A DNA stretch of 59,102 nucleotides. Origin: Bacteroidales bacterium (GTDB lineage Bacteria > Bacteroidota > Bacteroidia > Bacteroidales > Paludibacteraceae). Numbering within the stretch: the first letter of the stretch is position 1; every line of letters begins with the position of its first letter. Below, piece after piece: positions 52,080-59,102 of the stretch. The stretch covers positions 1 through 59,102 of the forward strand of contig SUXD01000012.1 of NCBI GenBank assembly GCA_015061145.1. Direction: 5' to 3'. Made by a program: the position numbers and the translations under genes. A model generated the notes under the pieces. That model did not search any database, was not told the origin of the DNA, and worked only from the letters and a program-made list of their open reading frames with translations.

Positions 52080-53866
52080 TGGTTCTTGTAGTTGATAAGG
52101 AAGATGCTCTTGTTTACATAGCCTCCTTGGTTGGAGATGCGTTTGAAGCAAAAGTCGTTTTGCAGCATTCGGGTGTGCTGTTCGGCTTTTTTCGGCATCG
52201 CTTTCTCCGTTAGTGCCAGTTCGACAAAGTAATAGGTGATGTCGTATCCGAGCATATTGTAGTGCGGGATGGACTTAGATATGTCGTTGTCGAAAGCGTT
52301 GGTGTATTTGTACAGAAAGCTTTTCACGTCCTGATTGTCGTAATCTACCTGAAATTGAGAATAGAAATACGTGTTATGTGTCAGGATGTCTTCCAGCGTC
52401 TTGTTCATTTGCAGCCATTCGGAGAATCCGAAAATGCTGTAGGTGGTCTCGATAGTGTTGAGCACAGGCATGAGCGAGAGCAGGTCGCCGTGATTCTTGT
52501 TGAAAATGCACAGCAAGTTTTCTTTGTCGCTTCTCATGAGGCTTTCTATTTGCGACACATTGCCAGCCTGGTAGTTGATGCTGTGGTAGGCTGTGCCGGT
52601 CGAGTCGAGATGAGCGGCAAGCTGTTGTGCGAATTTCTCCATTTGCGCGCTTTTGTTTGGGAAACGCAGCAGGATGATGTTTTTGTCACGGAAATCGCGG
52701 TCGAAGCGTTGTATGATTTCCTCCTCAAGCAGATTGCCTCCTATGTTGCATTGGAAAATCAGCGGATTGACAAGTGTCTCGTCGGGGTGGAGCGAGAACG
52801 GCACGATGAGCCGTATATTGTTTGCTTTGGCAAACGCAGATACGGCTTTGACATGTGTGGTGTATGCCGGTCCGATGATGAAATCCACTTCTCTCAGTTC
52901 GGGGCGTGCCAGCACTTTCTGTATCTTGTCGTCGCTTCGGTCGGTGTCGTAAACATACAGATTCATCGATACGCCTTGTTTTTTCAACGAGTCGATGGCA
53001 ATGAGCGCACCTTGATAGAATTCGTAGAACTTGCCGGCGGCGGCGTCAAGCCCTTCCTTGTCGAGCATGAAAGGGAGCAGGAACGCGATTTTCAGCGGAC
53101 GGCCGAATTCGTCGGCATATTTCTTCAGTTTTGTTGCAGGGCGTACATTGGCTATTATCTGGCTTTGTTGTACAAAAGGCAGCACGCGCAGTATTTCGCC
53201 TTCGCTGATATTGTTTTCCTTTACGAAAGGGTTGAGTTCGAGCAGTTCGTCCGCCGAAATGTTGTAGCTTTGCGCAATGGAGTAGATGGTCTCGCCGGCT
53301 TGAACGGTATGAAATCCGTCTTTGCTGTCGAACTGTATGGTGCGCTGTTCTTTCTTGTAAGGCGTGTTTTGCTGCTCTTTCTCTTGCTGTTTTTCGCTTT
53401 TGTCAGCCTTCTTTTCGTCTTTGCTGCTCTGTTCGGCGGTGTTGTTGTCGTAAACGGGTATCTTGATGATGTAACCTTCTTGCAGCGAAGTTCGGGTTTC
53501 GGGGTTGTATTTGTAGATAGAGTCTATCGCTACATTATATAGTTTCGAGATGGAATAGATGGTTTGTTTTTTCAGTGCCACATGCTCGATGAACTCCTGC
53601 TTCTGACTTTCTTTTTTATCTTCGGGGATGGGAATCAGTATTTTTTGCCCCAGTTTCAGTCCGTCTTTCGCTTCGGGGTTGTATTTCAGCACATCCTCCT
53701 GGCGGATGCCGAATTTTCGGTAGAGAGCGAAAAATCCTTCCTGTTTTTCCATCGTGTATTCATAGAACTTCTGTCCGTTGATGGTTTTCTGCGGATAGTT
53801 TTGCGCCGTGACACTCAGTGTTGTGGCGAGTGCAAGCGCCAGCAGTATGTTTTGAAATATCTTCAT
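52076..53866 (-). CDS. LysM-repeat protein with periplasmic-binding-protein-like domain
   Basis: The protein of about 596 residues has a signal peptide (ILLALALATTLSVTAQ). Three LysM repeats follow (YTMEKQEGFFALYRKFGIRQEDVLKYNP; VALKKQTIYSISKLYNVAIDSIYKYNP; HTVQAGETIYSIAQSYNISADELLELNP), with a charged linker between the second and third. From about residue 265 a type 1 periplasmic-binding fold appears (LKIAFLLPFMLDKEGLD, FYQGALIAIDSLKKQGVSMNLYVYDTDRSDDKI, VDFIIGPAYTTHVKAVSAFAKANNIRLIVPFS). LysM should anchor it to peptidoglycan. This combination is recurrent in Bacteroidota, and its ligand is unknown. It is coupled to the PorT-like gene. Confidence 0.9.
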   Translation of the reverse strand: MKIFQNILLALALATTLSVTAQNYPQKTINGQKFYEYTMEKQEGFFALYRKFGIRQEDVLKYNPEAKDGLKLGQKILIPIPEDKKESQKQEFIEHVALKKQTIYSISKLYNVAIDSIYKYNPETRTSLQEGYIIKIPVYDNNTAEQSSKDEKKADKSEKQQEKEQQNTPYKKEQRTIQFDSKDGFHTVQAGETIYSIAQSYNISADELLELNPFVKENNISEGEILRVLPFVQQSQIIANVRPATKLKKYADEFGRPLKIAFLLPFMLDKEGLDAAAGKFYEFYQGALIAIDSLKKQGVSMNLYVYDTDRSDDKIQKVLARPELREVDFIIGPAYTTHVKAVSAFAKANNIRLIVPFSLHPDETLVNPLIFQCNIGGNLLEEEIIQRFDRDFRDKNIILLRFPNKSAQMEKFAQQLAAHLDSTGTAYHSINYQAGNVSQIESLMRSDKENLLCIFNKNHGDLLSLMPVLNTIETTYSIFGFSEWLQMNKTLEDILTHNTYFYSQFQVDYDNQDVKSFLYKYTNAFDNDISKSIPHYNMLGYDITYYFVELALTEKAMPKKAEQHTRMLQNDFCFKRISNQGGYVNKSIFLINYKNQ

Positions 53867-53914
53867 GTCCACAAAGTTTAGTCGTTGTTTTGTGCCCGAA
53901 TGAAAACAAGGGGA

Positions 53915-54325
53915 TTATTTCTGTGTTCTGGTGAGGCGCACTACGATTTCCCCTTTTTTGTTTTTGAGTTCCAGTGTGTCGTTGTTTTTGCCTATTTTAT
54001 AAGCTGCGGTTTCCGATACGGCAGTCGTGTATTTGTAGTTGTCGTCCTTGTGGCAGGCCATTCTGGTGGCTCCCATGGCGCCAAACGAGATTTTTTTCTT
54101 GCTTGCGTTGCTGATGAGCGCAAAAAAAGTGTTGCATCCCGAATTGCCGTATATGCGGTGCTCTTTGGTGTTAAATCCAAGCATCAGGTCGCTGTCGTTG
54201 TTTTTCTGTCCGTAAATTTCAGTTACCTGCCATTCGCCGTTGAGAAGGCTGATGCTTTGTTTGGCAAAGCAAGTTGAACCAGCGGTGAGGGCGCATAAAA
54301 ATAATGCGAAAACAATCTTTTTCAT
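53915..54325 (-). CDS. META-domain (HslJ-like) secreted protein
   Basis: The 136-residue protein has a signal peptide (FALFLCALTAGSTCFA) and a META domain: LLNGEWQVTEIYGQ, LMLGFNTKEHRIYGNSGCNTFFA, ISFGAMGATRMACHK and AAYKIGKNNDTLELKNKKGEIVVRLTR. META proteins of the HslJ type are associated with envelope stress and novobiocin resistance in E. coli; the role here is unknown. ATG 54325 places the signal peptide at the N-terminus and follows the -7 box at 54350-54357. Confidence 0.88.
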   Translation of the reverse strand: MKKIVFALFLCALTAGSTCFAKQSISLLNGEWQVTEIYGQKNNDSDLMLGFNTKEHRIYGNSGCNTFFALISNASKKKISFGAMGATRMACHKDDNYKYTTAVSETAAYKIGKNNDTLELKNKKGEIVVRLTRTQK

Positions 54326-54349
54326 GGTATAGATAGTTAAATAATTTTC

Positions 54350-54357
54350 CAAAGATA
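54350..54357 (-). promoter_or_regulatory. -7 promoter box of the META-domain gene
   Basis: TATCTTTG on the minus strand, 24 nt before the ATG at 54325. Confidence 0.5.
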
Positions 54358-54475
54358 GCAAAAAAAAGCGAATGTGCATATTATTTGTGTGCCAAGGATG
54401 AAAAAAACGAATAGAAAACGGCTTCTTAAACGAAAAAAATATCGGAATGTTCTCAATTGTTCATATATTTGTAGC

Positions 54476-55480
54476 ATGAATGCAAACCATCCAGAATTTT
54501 CGGTCATAATTCCCGTGTATAACCGCCCCGACGAGGTGGACGAATTGTTGTGCAGCCTTGCGGAGCAGTCGGCAGGCGACTTCGAGGTGGTGGTCGTGGA
54601 CGACGGTTCGCAGATTTCGTGCGAGCAAGTGGTGGAGAAATATGTGGGCCGCTTGGCGGTGCGCTATTTCTACAAACAGAATTCCGGACCAGGGCAGACC
54701 CGCAACTATGCCGCGCAAGAATGTGCGGGCGAGTATCTGCTGATTCTCGACTCCGACTGTGTGCTGCCTCCCGATTATATTGCCGAGGTGAAGAAAGAAC
54801 TGCTTCGGCAGCCTTGCGACGCTTTTGGCGGACCGGACAGAATGCATCCTTCGTTCACCGATGTGCAGAAGGCCATCAGTTATTCGATGACCTCGTTTTT
54901 TACTACCGGCGGCATACGTGGCGGCAAGCGCAAGCTTGATAAGTTCTATCCGCGCAGTTTCAACATGGGCGTCAGACGCGAGGTGTACGAGGCGTTGGGC
55001 GGTTTCTCTCGCATGCGCTTTGGCGAAGACATCGATTTCAGTATCCGGATTTTCAAAGAGGGATACGCTTGCCGTCTTTTCCCCGAGGCGTGGGTATGGC
55101 ATAAGCGCCGTACCGATTTCCGCAAGTTTTTCCGCCAGGTGTTCAATTCGGGCGTGGCACGCATCAATTTGTATAAGAAATATCCCTCGTCGCTCAAACT
55201 GGTGCATCTGTTGCCGGCTTGTTTCGTGCTGGGTGTGCTTTGTCTGCTGCTTCTTTCGTTCTTCAGTGCGTATGCCTTGCTGCCGCTGTTGCTGTATGTG
55301 CTGCTCATCTTTGTCGATGCGTCGCTTCTGAATGGCAGTCTGCGAATAGGAGCGCTTTCGGTGGTGGCGTCGTTCACGCAGCTTGCGGGTTACGGATGCG
55401 GTTTCCTTGTTGCCTTCTGGCGGCGCGTGATTTGCGGAAAAGGCGAATACGAGGCGTTCAAGAAGAATTTTTATAAGTGA
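54476..55480 (+). CDS. Membrane-associated glycosyltransferase family 2
   Basis: The protein of about 334 residues has a GT-A domain (FSVIIPVYNRPDEVDELLCSLAEQ, VVVDDGSQISCEQVV, YLLILDSDCVLPPDYI with D-x-D, and GEDIDFSIRIFKEGYACRLFPEAWVWHKRRTDF with the ED and a W-x-H-like motif). Two C-terminal membrane helices follow (LVHLLPACFVLGVLCLLLLSFFSAYALLPLLLYVLLIF; ALSVVASFTQLAGYGCGFLVAFW). The start is uncertain: a TATATTTG box lies only 4 nt before ATG 54476, hinting at a leaderless transcript or another promoter. The GH87-like gene follows by 23 nt. Confidence 0.88.
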   Translation: MNANHPEFSVIIPVYNRPDEVDELLCSLAEQSAGDFEVVVVDDGSQISCEQVVEKYVGRLAVRYFYKQNSGPGQTRNYAAQECAGEYLLILDSDCVLPPDYIAEVKKELLRQPCDAFGGPDRMHPSFTDVQKAISYSMTSFFTTGGIRGGKRKLDKFYPRSFNMGVRREVYEALGGFSRMRFGEDIDFSIRIFKEGYACRLFPEAWVWHKRRTDFRKFFRQVFNSGVARINLYKKYPSSLKLVHLLPACFVLGVLCLLLLSFFSAYALLPLLLYVLLIFVDASLLNGSLRIGALSVVASFTQLAGYGCGFLVAFWRRVICGKGEYEAFKKNFYK

Positions 55481-55503
55481 CAATTTTTTACAAAAATATA
55501 TCA

Positions 55504-57648
55504 ATGAAAATGAAAAAAATGTTTTTGCTTGCATTCGTGCTGCTGAGCGTGAGTGCGTCGGCTCAAGAAAAGAGAGGGTATTACGATGCGCCCTATCATC
55601 GCTACGAAGCCGAGAAGGCGACGCGCACCGGCGGTGCGGCCCTCAAAGGCCCGAATATGGACCAGTCGAAAATAGAGGCGCAGGCTTCTGATATGCAGTA
55701 TGTGGAACTCACTTCAACCGGCGCGGCGATAGAGTGGACAATAGAACACGACAACTGCGACGGTGTGACACTGCGCTTCACCATGCCCGACAAGGCTGAC
55801 GGATGGAAACAAAACGACCCGTACGCCACCACTCCGCAATACAAGCGCGATAATGTGTTTACGGGTTCACTCGACATATATGTGAACGGCGCTAAACGCT
55901 CCATTTATCAGTATGGCAAGACATCTGAAAAAATTCCGCTGTCGTCGTATTGGATGTGGCAGTATTTCTCGGGCGACCAGCCTGCCGACGAGCCTACGGG
56001 CAGTTACGATTTCGCCCGTTTCGCGTTCGACGAGGTGCACTTCATCCTCGAGGGCGAGCCTTTGAAGAAAGGCGATGTGGTGCGTTTGGAGAATGCCGAT
56101 GGAAAGTATCCTTATGGCGTGGATTTTATCGAGATAGAGAAGGTGCCCGAGCCGATAGCGCAACCAGCCAATTCGTTAAGCGTGGCCAGCTATGGCAAGG
56201 GGCGCAATGCCATTGACGCATGTTTCGACGCCTGCAAGAAACAAGGCAAGGATATGTATTTCCCTGCCGGTACATACGAGTATTATGTGAACGAACAGTA
56301 TAATATTTGGATGCTCAGCGGCGCAAGCAACATCAAGATAACAGGTGCCGGCATGTGGTACACCAACCTGCATTTCCCGGCTAGCAAACCTTCGGGCGGC
56401 GGCATTGGCGGAAACCGCACGGGCTCCAATGTGGAGTTCTGCCACATGTATCTGAGTTCGATGCTCCGCTCGCGTTTCTATCAGCAGGCTATTTACAAGG
56501 GCTTGATGGAGTGCTGGGGCAACAACGCCTATATTCACGATTTGTGGATAGAGCATTTTGAGTGCGGCATGTGGATTGGAGACTACCAAAATCCCATTAA
56601 AACAACCAAAAATGCGCGAATAGCCTATTGCCGTATTCGTAACAATTTGGCTGACGGCATCAACTTGTGTCAAGGTACTTCAAACACTACTATAGAGCAT
56701 TGTTCATTCAGAGGAAATGGCGACGATGCCATAGCCATGTGGAACAACAGTGCATTCTCGGCGCCCGACGAAACAAACAATATCATTCAATACAATACGG
56801 TGGAAAACAACTGGCGTGCGGCTGGTATCGCCATTTTTGGCGGCGACGGGCATAAAATATTGAACAACTATGTGAAAGATTGCTACAAAGGGGCGGGAAT
56901 ACGCTTGAACACTGATTTCGACGGGTATAAATTTACAAACACCAGAAGCATTCAGTTCAAAAACAATACGGTGACCAACTGCGGCACTTCGTGGGACTGC
57001 TACGGAAGCAAAGCAAAAGGACAACCTGCAGAGCGTGGCGCAGTTGATTTTCAGGGAGAAATAAAAAACATTACTTTCGAAAATACTGAGATTTGCCAGT
57101 CGCATCGTTGTGCTATACAAATGGTAGATGGCGACAAAACGAATATAAAATTCATCAATACCAAAGTCAATACTGTTGGCTTGGACGGAGGAGATGCCAG
57201 CAGATTTACATATCCAGTAGATTTAGGGGCTGGTCGTGTGATATATCTGAACGGCTCGATGAAACCTACATTCGACGGATTGACGGTGCGCAATGTGACG
57301 GCAAGCAATTTGGTGAATTTTGAAGAGTCGAAGATAAAAAACATCGTTTGGGTGGGTACCCCCGTTTACGAAACCTATACGGGCGACGACTGCATTTGCC
57401 AGCAGGACGATGATACAGCCATACGGGAAGTGAAATACTTTGGCAAGGATTATATCATTTCTGCTGCTGACGGCGAGGTGGAAATATCAGGCCTCGAAGG
57501 CGGCGAGCAGTTGGCGGTTTACACGGTGCTTGGCGCACAGGTGACAGCCCGCAAGGCTGTTTTCGAGACAGAGACATTCAGCAATATCCCTGCAGGCGTC
57601 TATGTGGTGAAAGTGGGCAATGCGGCAGTGAAGACAATTGTGGAATAG
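55504..57648 (+). CDS. GH87-like alpha-1,3-glucanase with carbohydrate-binding domain
   Basis: The protein of about 714 residues has a signal peptide (FLLAFVLLSVSASAQ) and a CBM6/35-like module (YHRYEAEKATRTGGAAL ... MQYVELTSTGAAIEWTI). A right-handed beta-helix follows with NNLADGINLCQGTSNTTIEHC and RGNGDDAIAMWN. The ADG and GDD aspartates correspond to the catalytic Asp trio of GH87 alpha-1,3-glucanases. The C-terminal domain (DYIISAADGEVEISGL ... AGVYVVKVGNAAVKTIVE) is T9SS type A-like, so it is expected at the cell surface or outside. Substrate by family: fungal or streptococcal alpha-1,3-glucan. It lies in an operon with a glycosyltransferase. Confidence 0.85.
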   Translation: MKMKKMFLLAFVLLSVSASAQEKRGYYDAPYHRYEAEKATRTGGAALKGPNMDQSKIEAQASDMQYVELTSTGAAIEWTIEHDNCDGVTLRFTMPDKADGWKQNDPYATTPQYKRDNVFTGSLDIYVNGAKRSIYQYGKTSEKIPLSSYWMWQYFSGDQPADEPTGSYDFARFAFDEVHFILEGEPLKKGDVVRLENADGKYPYGVDFIEIEKVPEPIAQPANSLSVASYGKGRNAIDACFDACKKQGKDMYFPAGTYEYYVNEQYNIWMLSGASNIKITGAGMWYTNLHFPASKPSGGGIGGNRTGSNVEFCHMYLSSMLRSRFYQQAIYKGLMECWGNNAYIHDLWIEHFECGMWIGDYQNPIKTTKNARIAYCRIRNNLADGINLCQGTSNTTIEHCSFRGNGDDAIAMWNNSAFSAPDETNNIIQYNTVENNWRAAGIAIFGGDGHKILNNYVKDCYKGAGIRLNTDFDGYKFTNTRSIQFKNNTVTNCGTSWDCYGSKAKGQPAERGAVDFQGEIKNITFENTEICQSHRCAIQMVDGDKTNIKFINTKVNTVGLDGGDASRFTYPVDLGAGRVIYLNGSMKPTFDGLTVRNVTASNLVNFEESKIKNIVWVGTPVYETYTGDDCICQQDDDTAIREVKYFGKDYIISAADGEVEISGLEGGEQLAVYTVLGAQVTARKAVFETETFSNIPAGVYVVKVGNAAVKTIVE

Positions 57649-57676
57649 TGCAGGCTAAAGCCTTTTGATAAAAACA

Positions 57677-57715
57677 GACGGTCGGAAATCTTTGATTCCC
57701 GACCGTCCTCTTTTT
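57677..57715. terminator. Terminator after the GH87-like gene
   Basis: GACGGTCGG pairs with CCGACCGTC, extended by AATC/GATT across one mismatch to a TTT loop, and followed by CTCTTTTT. It lies 29 nt after the stop. Confidence 0.88.
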
Positions 57716-57754
57716 AATAATTAGATATGATTAAAAGAAACTTGTGATGTGTCG

Positions 57755-58099
57755 CTATGCTGATATGGCGGTTTTGCGCTTTAGCTTTTCGTGCAGGCGC
57801 AGATATCGGTTGCATTGCTGCACGCGGTCGTAGCCCAGCAGCGTGCCGAGTATGAAATCCTCCTCGGGCGTGAACAGGTTGAGGGGTTTGTCGCCAAAAC
57901 TCTCTATCACCTTCACGCAATCCTTGTCGCCGAAAAATATGTTTATTTTGTGGACCGACACTTCGCGAATCAGATAATGCGCGCCGGTGCTTTGCAGCTT
58001 TCGTTCGGCTTCTTCACGGTTTTCGGCAGGCAAGGTGTGCAGAATCAGTTTCCGCAATCCTTTTTCGTATTCGTATATGTGATGTGCAAGAACCCTCAT
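57755..58099 (-). CDS. DUF2023 family protein
   Basis: The 114-residue protein starts MRVLAHHIYEYEKGLRKLILHTL and contains VSVHKINIFFGDKDCVKVI and LNLFTPEEDFILGTLLGYDRVQQCNRYL. This matches DUF2023, a small cytoplasmic family that in some relatives is encoded beside a flavodoxin. No flavodoxin gene is next to it here. Function unknown. Confidence 0.9.
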   Translation of the reverse strand: MRVLAHHIYEYEKGLRKLILHTLPAENREEAERKLQSTGAHYLIREVSVHKINIFFGDKDCVKVIESFGDKPLNLFTPEEDFILGTLLGYDRVQQCNRYLRLHEKLKRKTAISA

Positions 58100-58121
58100 G
58101 TACTTATTTTTTTTCTGACGA

Positions 58122-58129
58122 CAAAGTTA
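58122..58129 (-). promoter_or_regulatory. -7 promoter box of the DUF2023 gene
   Basis: TAACTTTG on the minus strand, 22 nt before the ATG at 58099. Confidence 0.5.
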
Positions 58130-58239
58130 GCGGTTCTTTAGGTATGCCGCAATCGCTAAAATAGATGATTTTCAAATGCGCTTCCTCATAATTTTTAGGC
58201 AGCGGAAATAAAGAGGAATAAGAAATGTGTTTTTTTTGC

Positions 58240-58247
58240 TATCTTTG
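58240..58247 (+). promoter_or_regulatory. -7 promoter box of the LytTR leader transcript
   Basis: TATCTTTG. Transcription from about 58254 would give a leader of about 190 nt before the LytTR ATG. Confidence 0.5.
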
Positions 58248-58295
58248 CAATAAAATAGGAATTTAACATATATTGTTAAGCGTTTTAGCTTAGTT

Positions 58296-58419
58296 TTCAT
58301 TTGAAATCCGGAAAATTTTAATTGATACGACTAAGGACAATGCGAACGCCCACGGTGCGAATCGTGAGCATTTTGTCATTTTATCTAGTCGTAGGGTCAT
58401 TTCCGGAACCTCAAATGAA
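58296..58419 (+). ncRNA. Structured leader RNA upstream of the LytTR gene (candidate cis-regulatory RNA)
   Basis: Five nested helices can be drawn. P1 is 58296-58304 with 58411-58419 (TTCATTTGA / TCAAATGAA). P2 is 58307-58314 with 58400-58407 (TCCGGAAA / TTTCCGGA). P3 is 58326-58333 with 58386-58393 (TACGACTA / TAGTCGTA). P4 is 58336-58343 with 58368-58377 (GACAATGC / GCA, two-base bulge, TTGTC). P5 is 58351-58354 with 58363-58366 (CACG / CGTG, 8-nt loop). P1 to P3 are perfect. Short asymmetric internal loops separate them, as in riboswitch-like RNAs. I cannot assign it to a known RNA class. A large DNA hairpin recognised by a protein is the alternative. Confidence 0.6.
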
Positions 58420-58447
58420 GTAAAATACGAAAAGCCCACGATTTTTT

Positions 58448-58792
58448 ATGGTACAAAAGTTCATCGCGGTTTCAAACGAAAAGGAAATAAGGATAATTCC
58501 TTTGAATGCGCTTTATGCAGTAAGGGTGGAGAATTATCTTTGCACGCTCTATTATGATGAGACGAAACGGTTTGCTTGTACAAAAACCATTAAAGAGATG
58601 CAATTGCTGTTGCCAGATTATTTTTGTAAAGTGAATAGGAATTTACTGTTGAATGTGACTGCGATAGTAAGTGTGAATCTTAAACGGCGTACAATAGAGA
58701 TGAAATCCGGTGATTCTTTTGATTACTCGCGTCGCAGCTTGTCGTCAATAAAAGAAAAAATAGCAAAATTTTCATTTTGCTATGACCACTGA
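58448..58792 (+). CDS. Stand-alone LytTR DNA-binding protein
   Basis: The 114-residue protein is only a LytTR domain: IRIIPLNALYAVRVENYLCTLYYDETKRFACTKTIKEMQLLLPDYFCKVNRNLLLNVTAIVSVNLKRRTIEMKSG, split over the usual beta strands, with F-x-K-V-N-R-N before the last strands. No receiver domain is attached, unlike in AlgR/AgrA-type regulators. It follows an unusually structured leader and precedes a secreted-protein gene whose expression it may control (inference). Confidence 0.88.
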   Translation: MVQKFIAVSNEKEIRIIPLNALYAVRVENYLCTLYYDETKRFACTKTIKEMQLLLPDYFCKVNRNLLLNVTAIVSVNLKRRTIEMKSGDSFDYSRRSLSSIKEKIAKFSFCYDH

Positions 58793-58877
58793 GTGTACTT
58801 TTTCTGCCGTTAGTATGTAGTTTTCATCCATTCGCAAACTCTCAAAACCATTCCATTCTATACTTGTTTCATCTATC

Positions 58878-58885
58878 TACCTTTG
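58878..58885 (+). promoter_or_regulatory. -7 promoter box before the terminal secreted-protein gene
   Basis: TACCTTTG, 30 nt before the GTG start at 58916. Confidence 0.5.
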
Positions 58886-58915
58886 CACGAATTTTTAAAG
58901 CAAAGAGAAAGAAAA

Positions 58916-59102
58916 GTGAAAAAGCAAGACATTCTGGCACTGTTGCTGTGCCTATCTCCGCTGTATGGGCATGCCCAGCGGGCGGTGTTCCTTTCCGAGG
59001 TCTCCTCGCCGTTCGGCGGCATGACCGGCAAAATAGTAGAACTTTACAATGCGAGCGACGAGCCGGCCGACATCGGCAAGTGCGTCATTCATGTTTCGTC
59101 GG
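58916..59102 (+). CDS. Secreted lamin-tail-like protein (partial, runs off right edge)
   Basis: Sixty-two codons are visible from a GTG start. A signal peptide (KKQDILALLLCLSPLYGHAQ) is followed by VFLSEVSSPFGG and KIVELYNASDEPADIGKCVIHV, which resembles the first strands of a lamin-tail (LTD) domain (compare SWIELFNNTDNAINL in the CotH gene). The remainder is outside the window, so the full architecture is unknown. GC content rises clearly compared with the LytTR gene. Confidence 0.75.
   Translation, partial: MKKQDILALLLCLSPLYGHAQRAVFLSEVSSPFGGMTGKIVELYNASDEPADIGKCVIHVSS

Noticed and set aside
1-59102. CRISPR array, rRNA operon, insertion sequence or integrase
   Set aside because: No regularly spaced repeats, no rRNA-like sequence and no transposase or integrase reading frame were found. 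The only RNA gene seen with confidence is tRNA-Arg.

Overview
The window comes from a Bacteroidota chromosome, very probably order Bacteroidales (genus not resolved). Supporting signs are GldD and PorT-type proteins of the type IX secretion/gliding set, secreted proteins with C-terminal T9SS-like sorting domains, a Bacteroidota-type heptaprenyl/geranylgeranylglyceryl phosphate synthase, DUF2023 and DUF2027 proteins, LptD/LpxK/MsbA envelope genes, almost no Shine-Dalgarno sequences, and many promoters of the Bacteroidota type (-7 box TAnnTTTG, sometimes with a TTTG -33 box 19-20 nt upstream). These -7 boxes were used to correct several start codons.

Left accessory region (1-12.4 kb). A leftward hipB-hipS-hipT cluster (a split, HipBST-like toxin-antitoxin, cut by the left edge) has three TATACC-N6-GGTATA-type operators. 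Divergent from it lies a type I restriction-modification locus in the order hsdM, truncated rhuM, truncated DUF1016 gene, hsdS, an 804-residue protein joining an Mrr-like nuclease domain to a PIN-like RNase domain, a duplicated scrap of the hsdR 5' end, a full DUF1016 nuclease gene, and hsdR. The three accessory genes (rhuM and both DUF1016 genes) carry perfect or near-perfect palindromes inside their reading frames. A decayed preA fragment marks the right edge of this island.

Core region (12.4-33.8 kb). A leftward coupled operon (BadF-type kinase, secreted protein, AT-rich membrane protein, mazG) is followed by a glycosyltransferase, ssb-gldD-phosphopantetheinyl transferase-GGGP synthase, dnaE, trxA, purB, an MsbA-type exporter, a membrane protein, queA, a DUF2027/Smr protein, and a yqaA-like/XRE-cupin regulator/acyl-CoA ligase operon.

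Mixed region (34-43.8 kb). An EamA transporter, a small secreted protein built of 10-residue repeats, an OmpA fragment lacking its barrel, an AraC regulator, a repeat-rich gap, an ABC-F ATPase, and a leftward operon of dCMP deaminase, S41 protease and a CotH/lamin-tail surface protein.

Right region (43.9-59.1 kb). tRNA-Arg(ACG), sppA-lpxK-punA, lptD, a 2[4Fe-4S] ferredoxin, envelope proteins (PorT-like barrel, LysM plus periplasmic-binding fold, META domain), a glycosyltransferase paired with a GH87-like alpha-1,3-glucanase, DUF2023, and a LytTR regulator whose long leader folds into five nested helices. The most promising undescribed items are the PIN/Mrr protein inside the hsd locus, the in-frame palindromes in its accessory genes, and the LytTR leader RNA.
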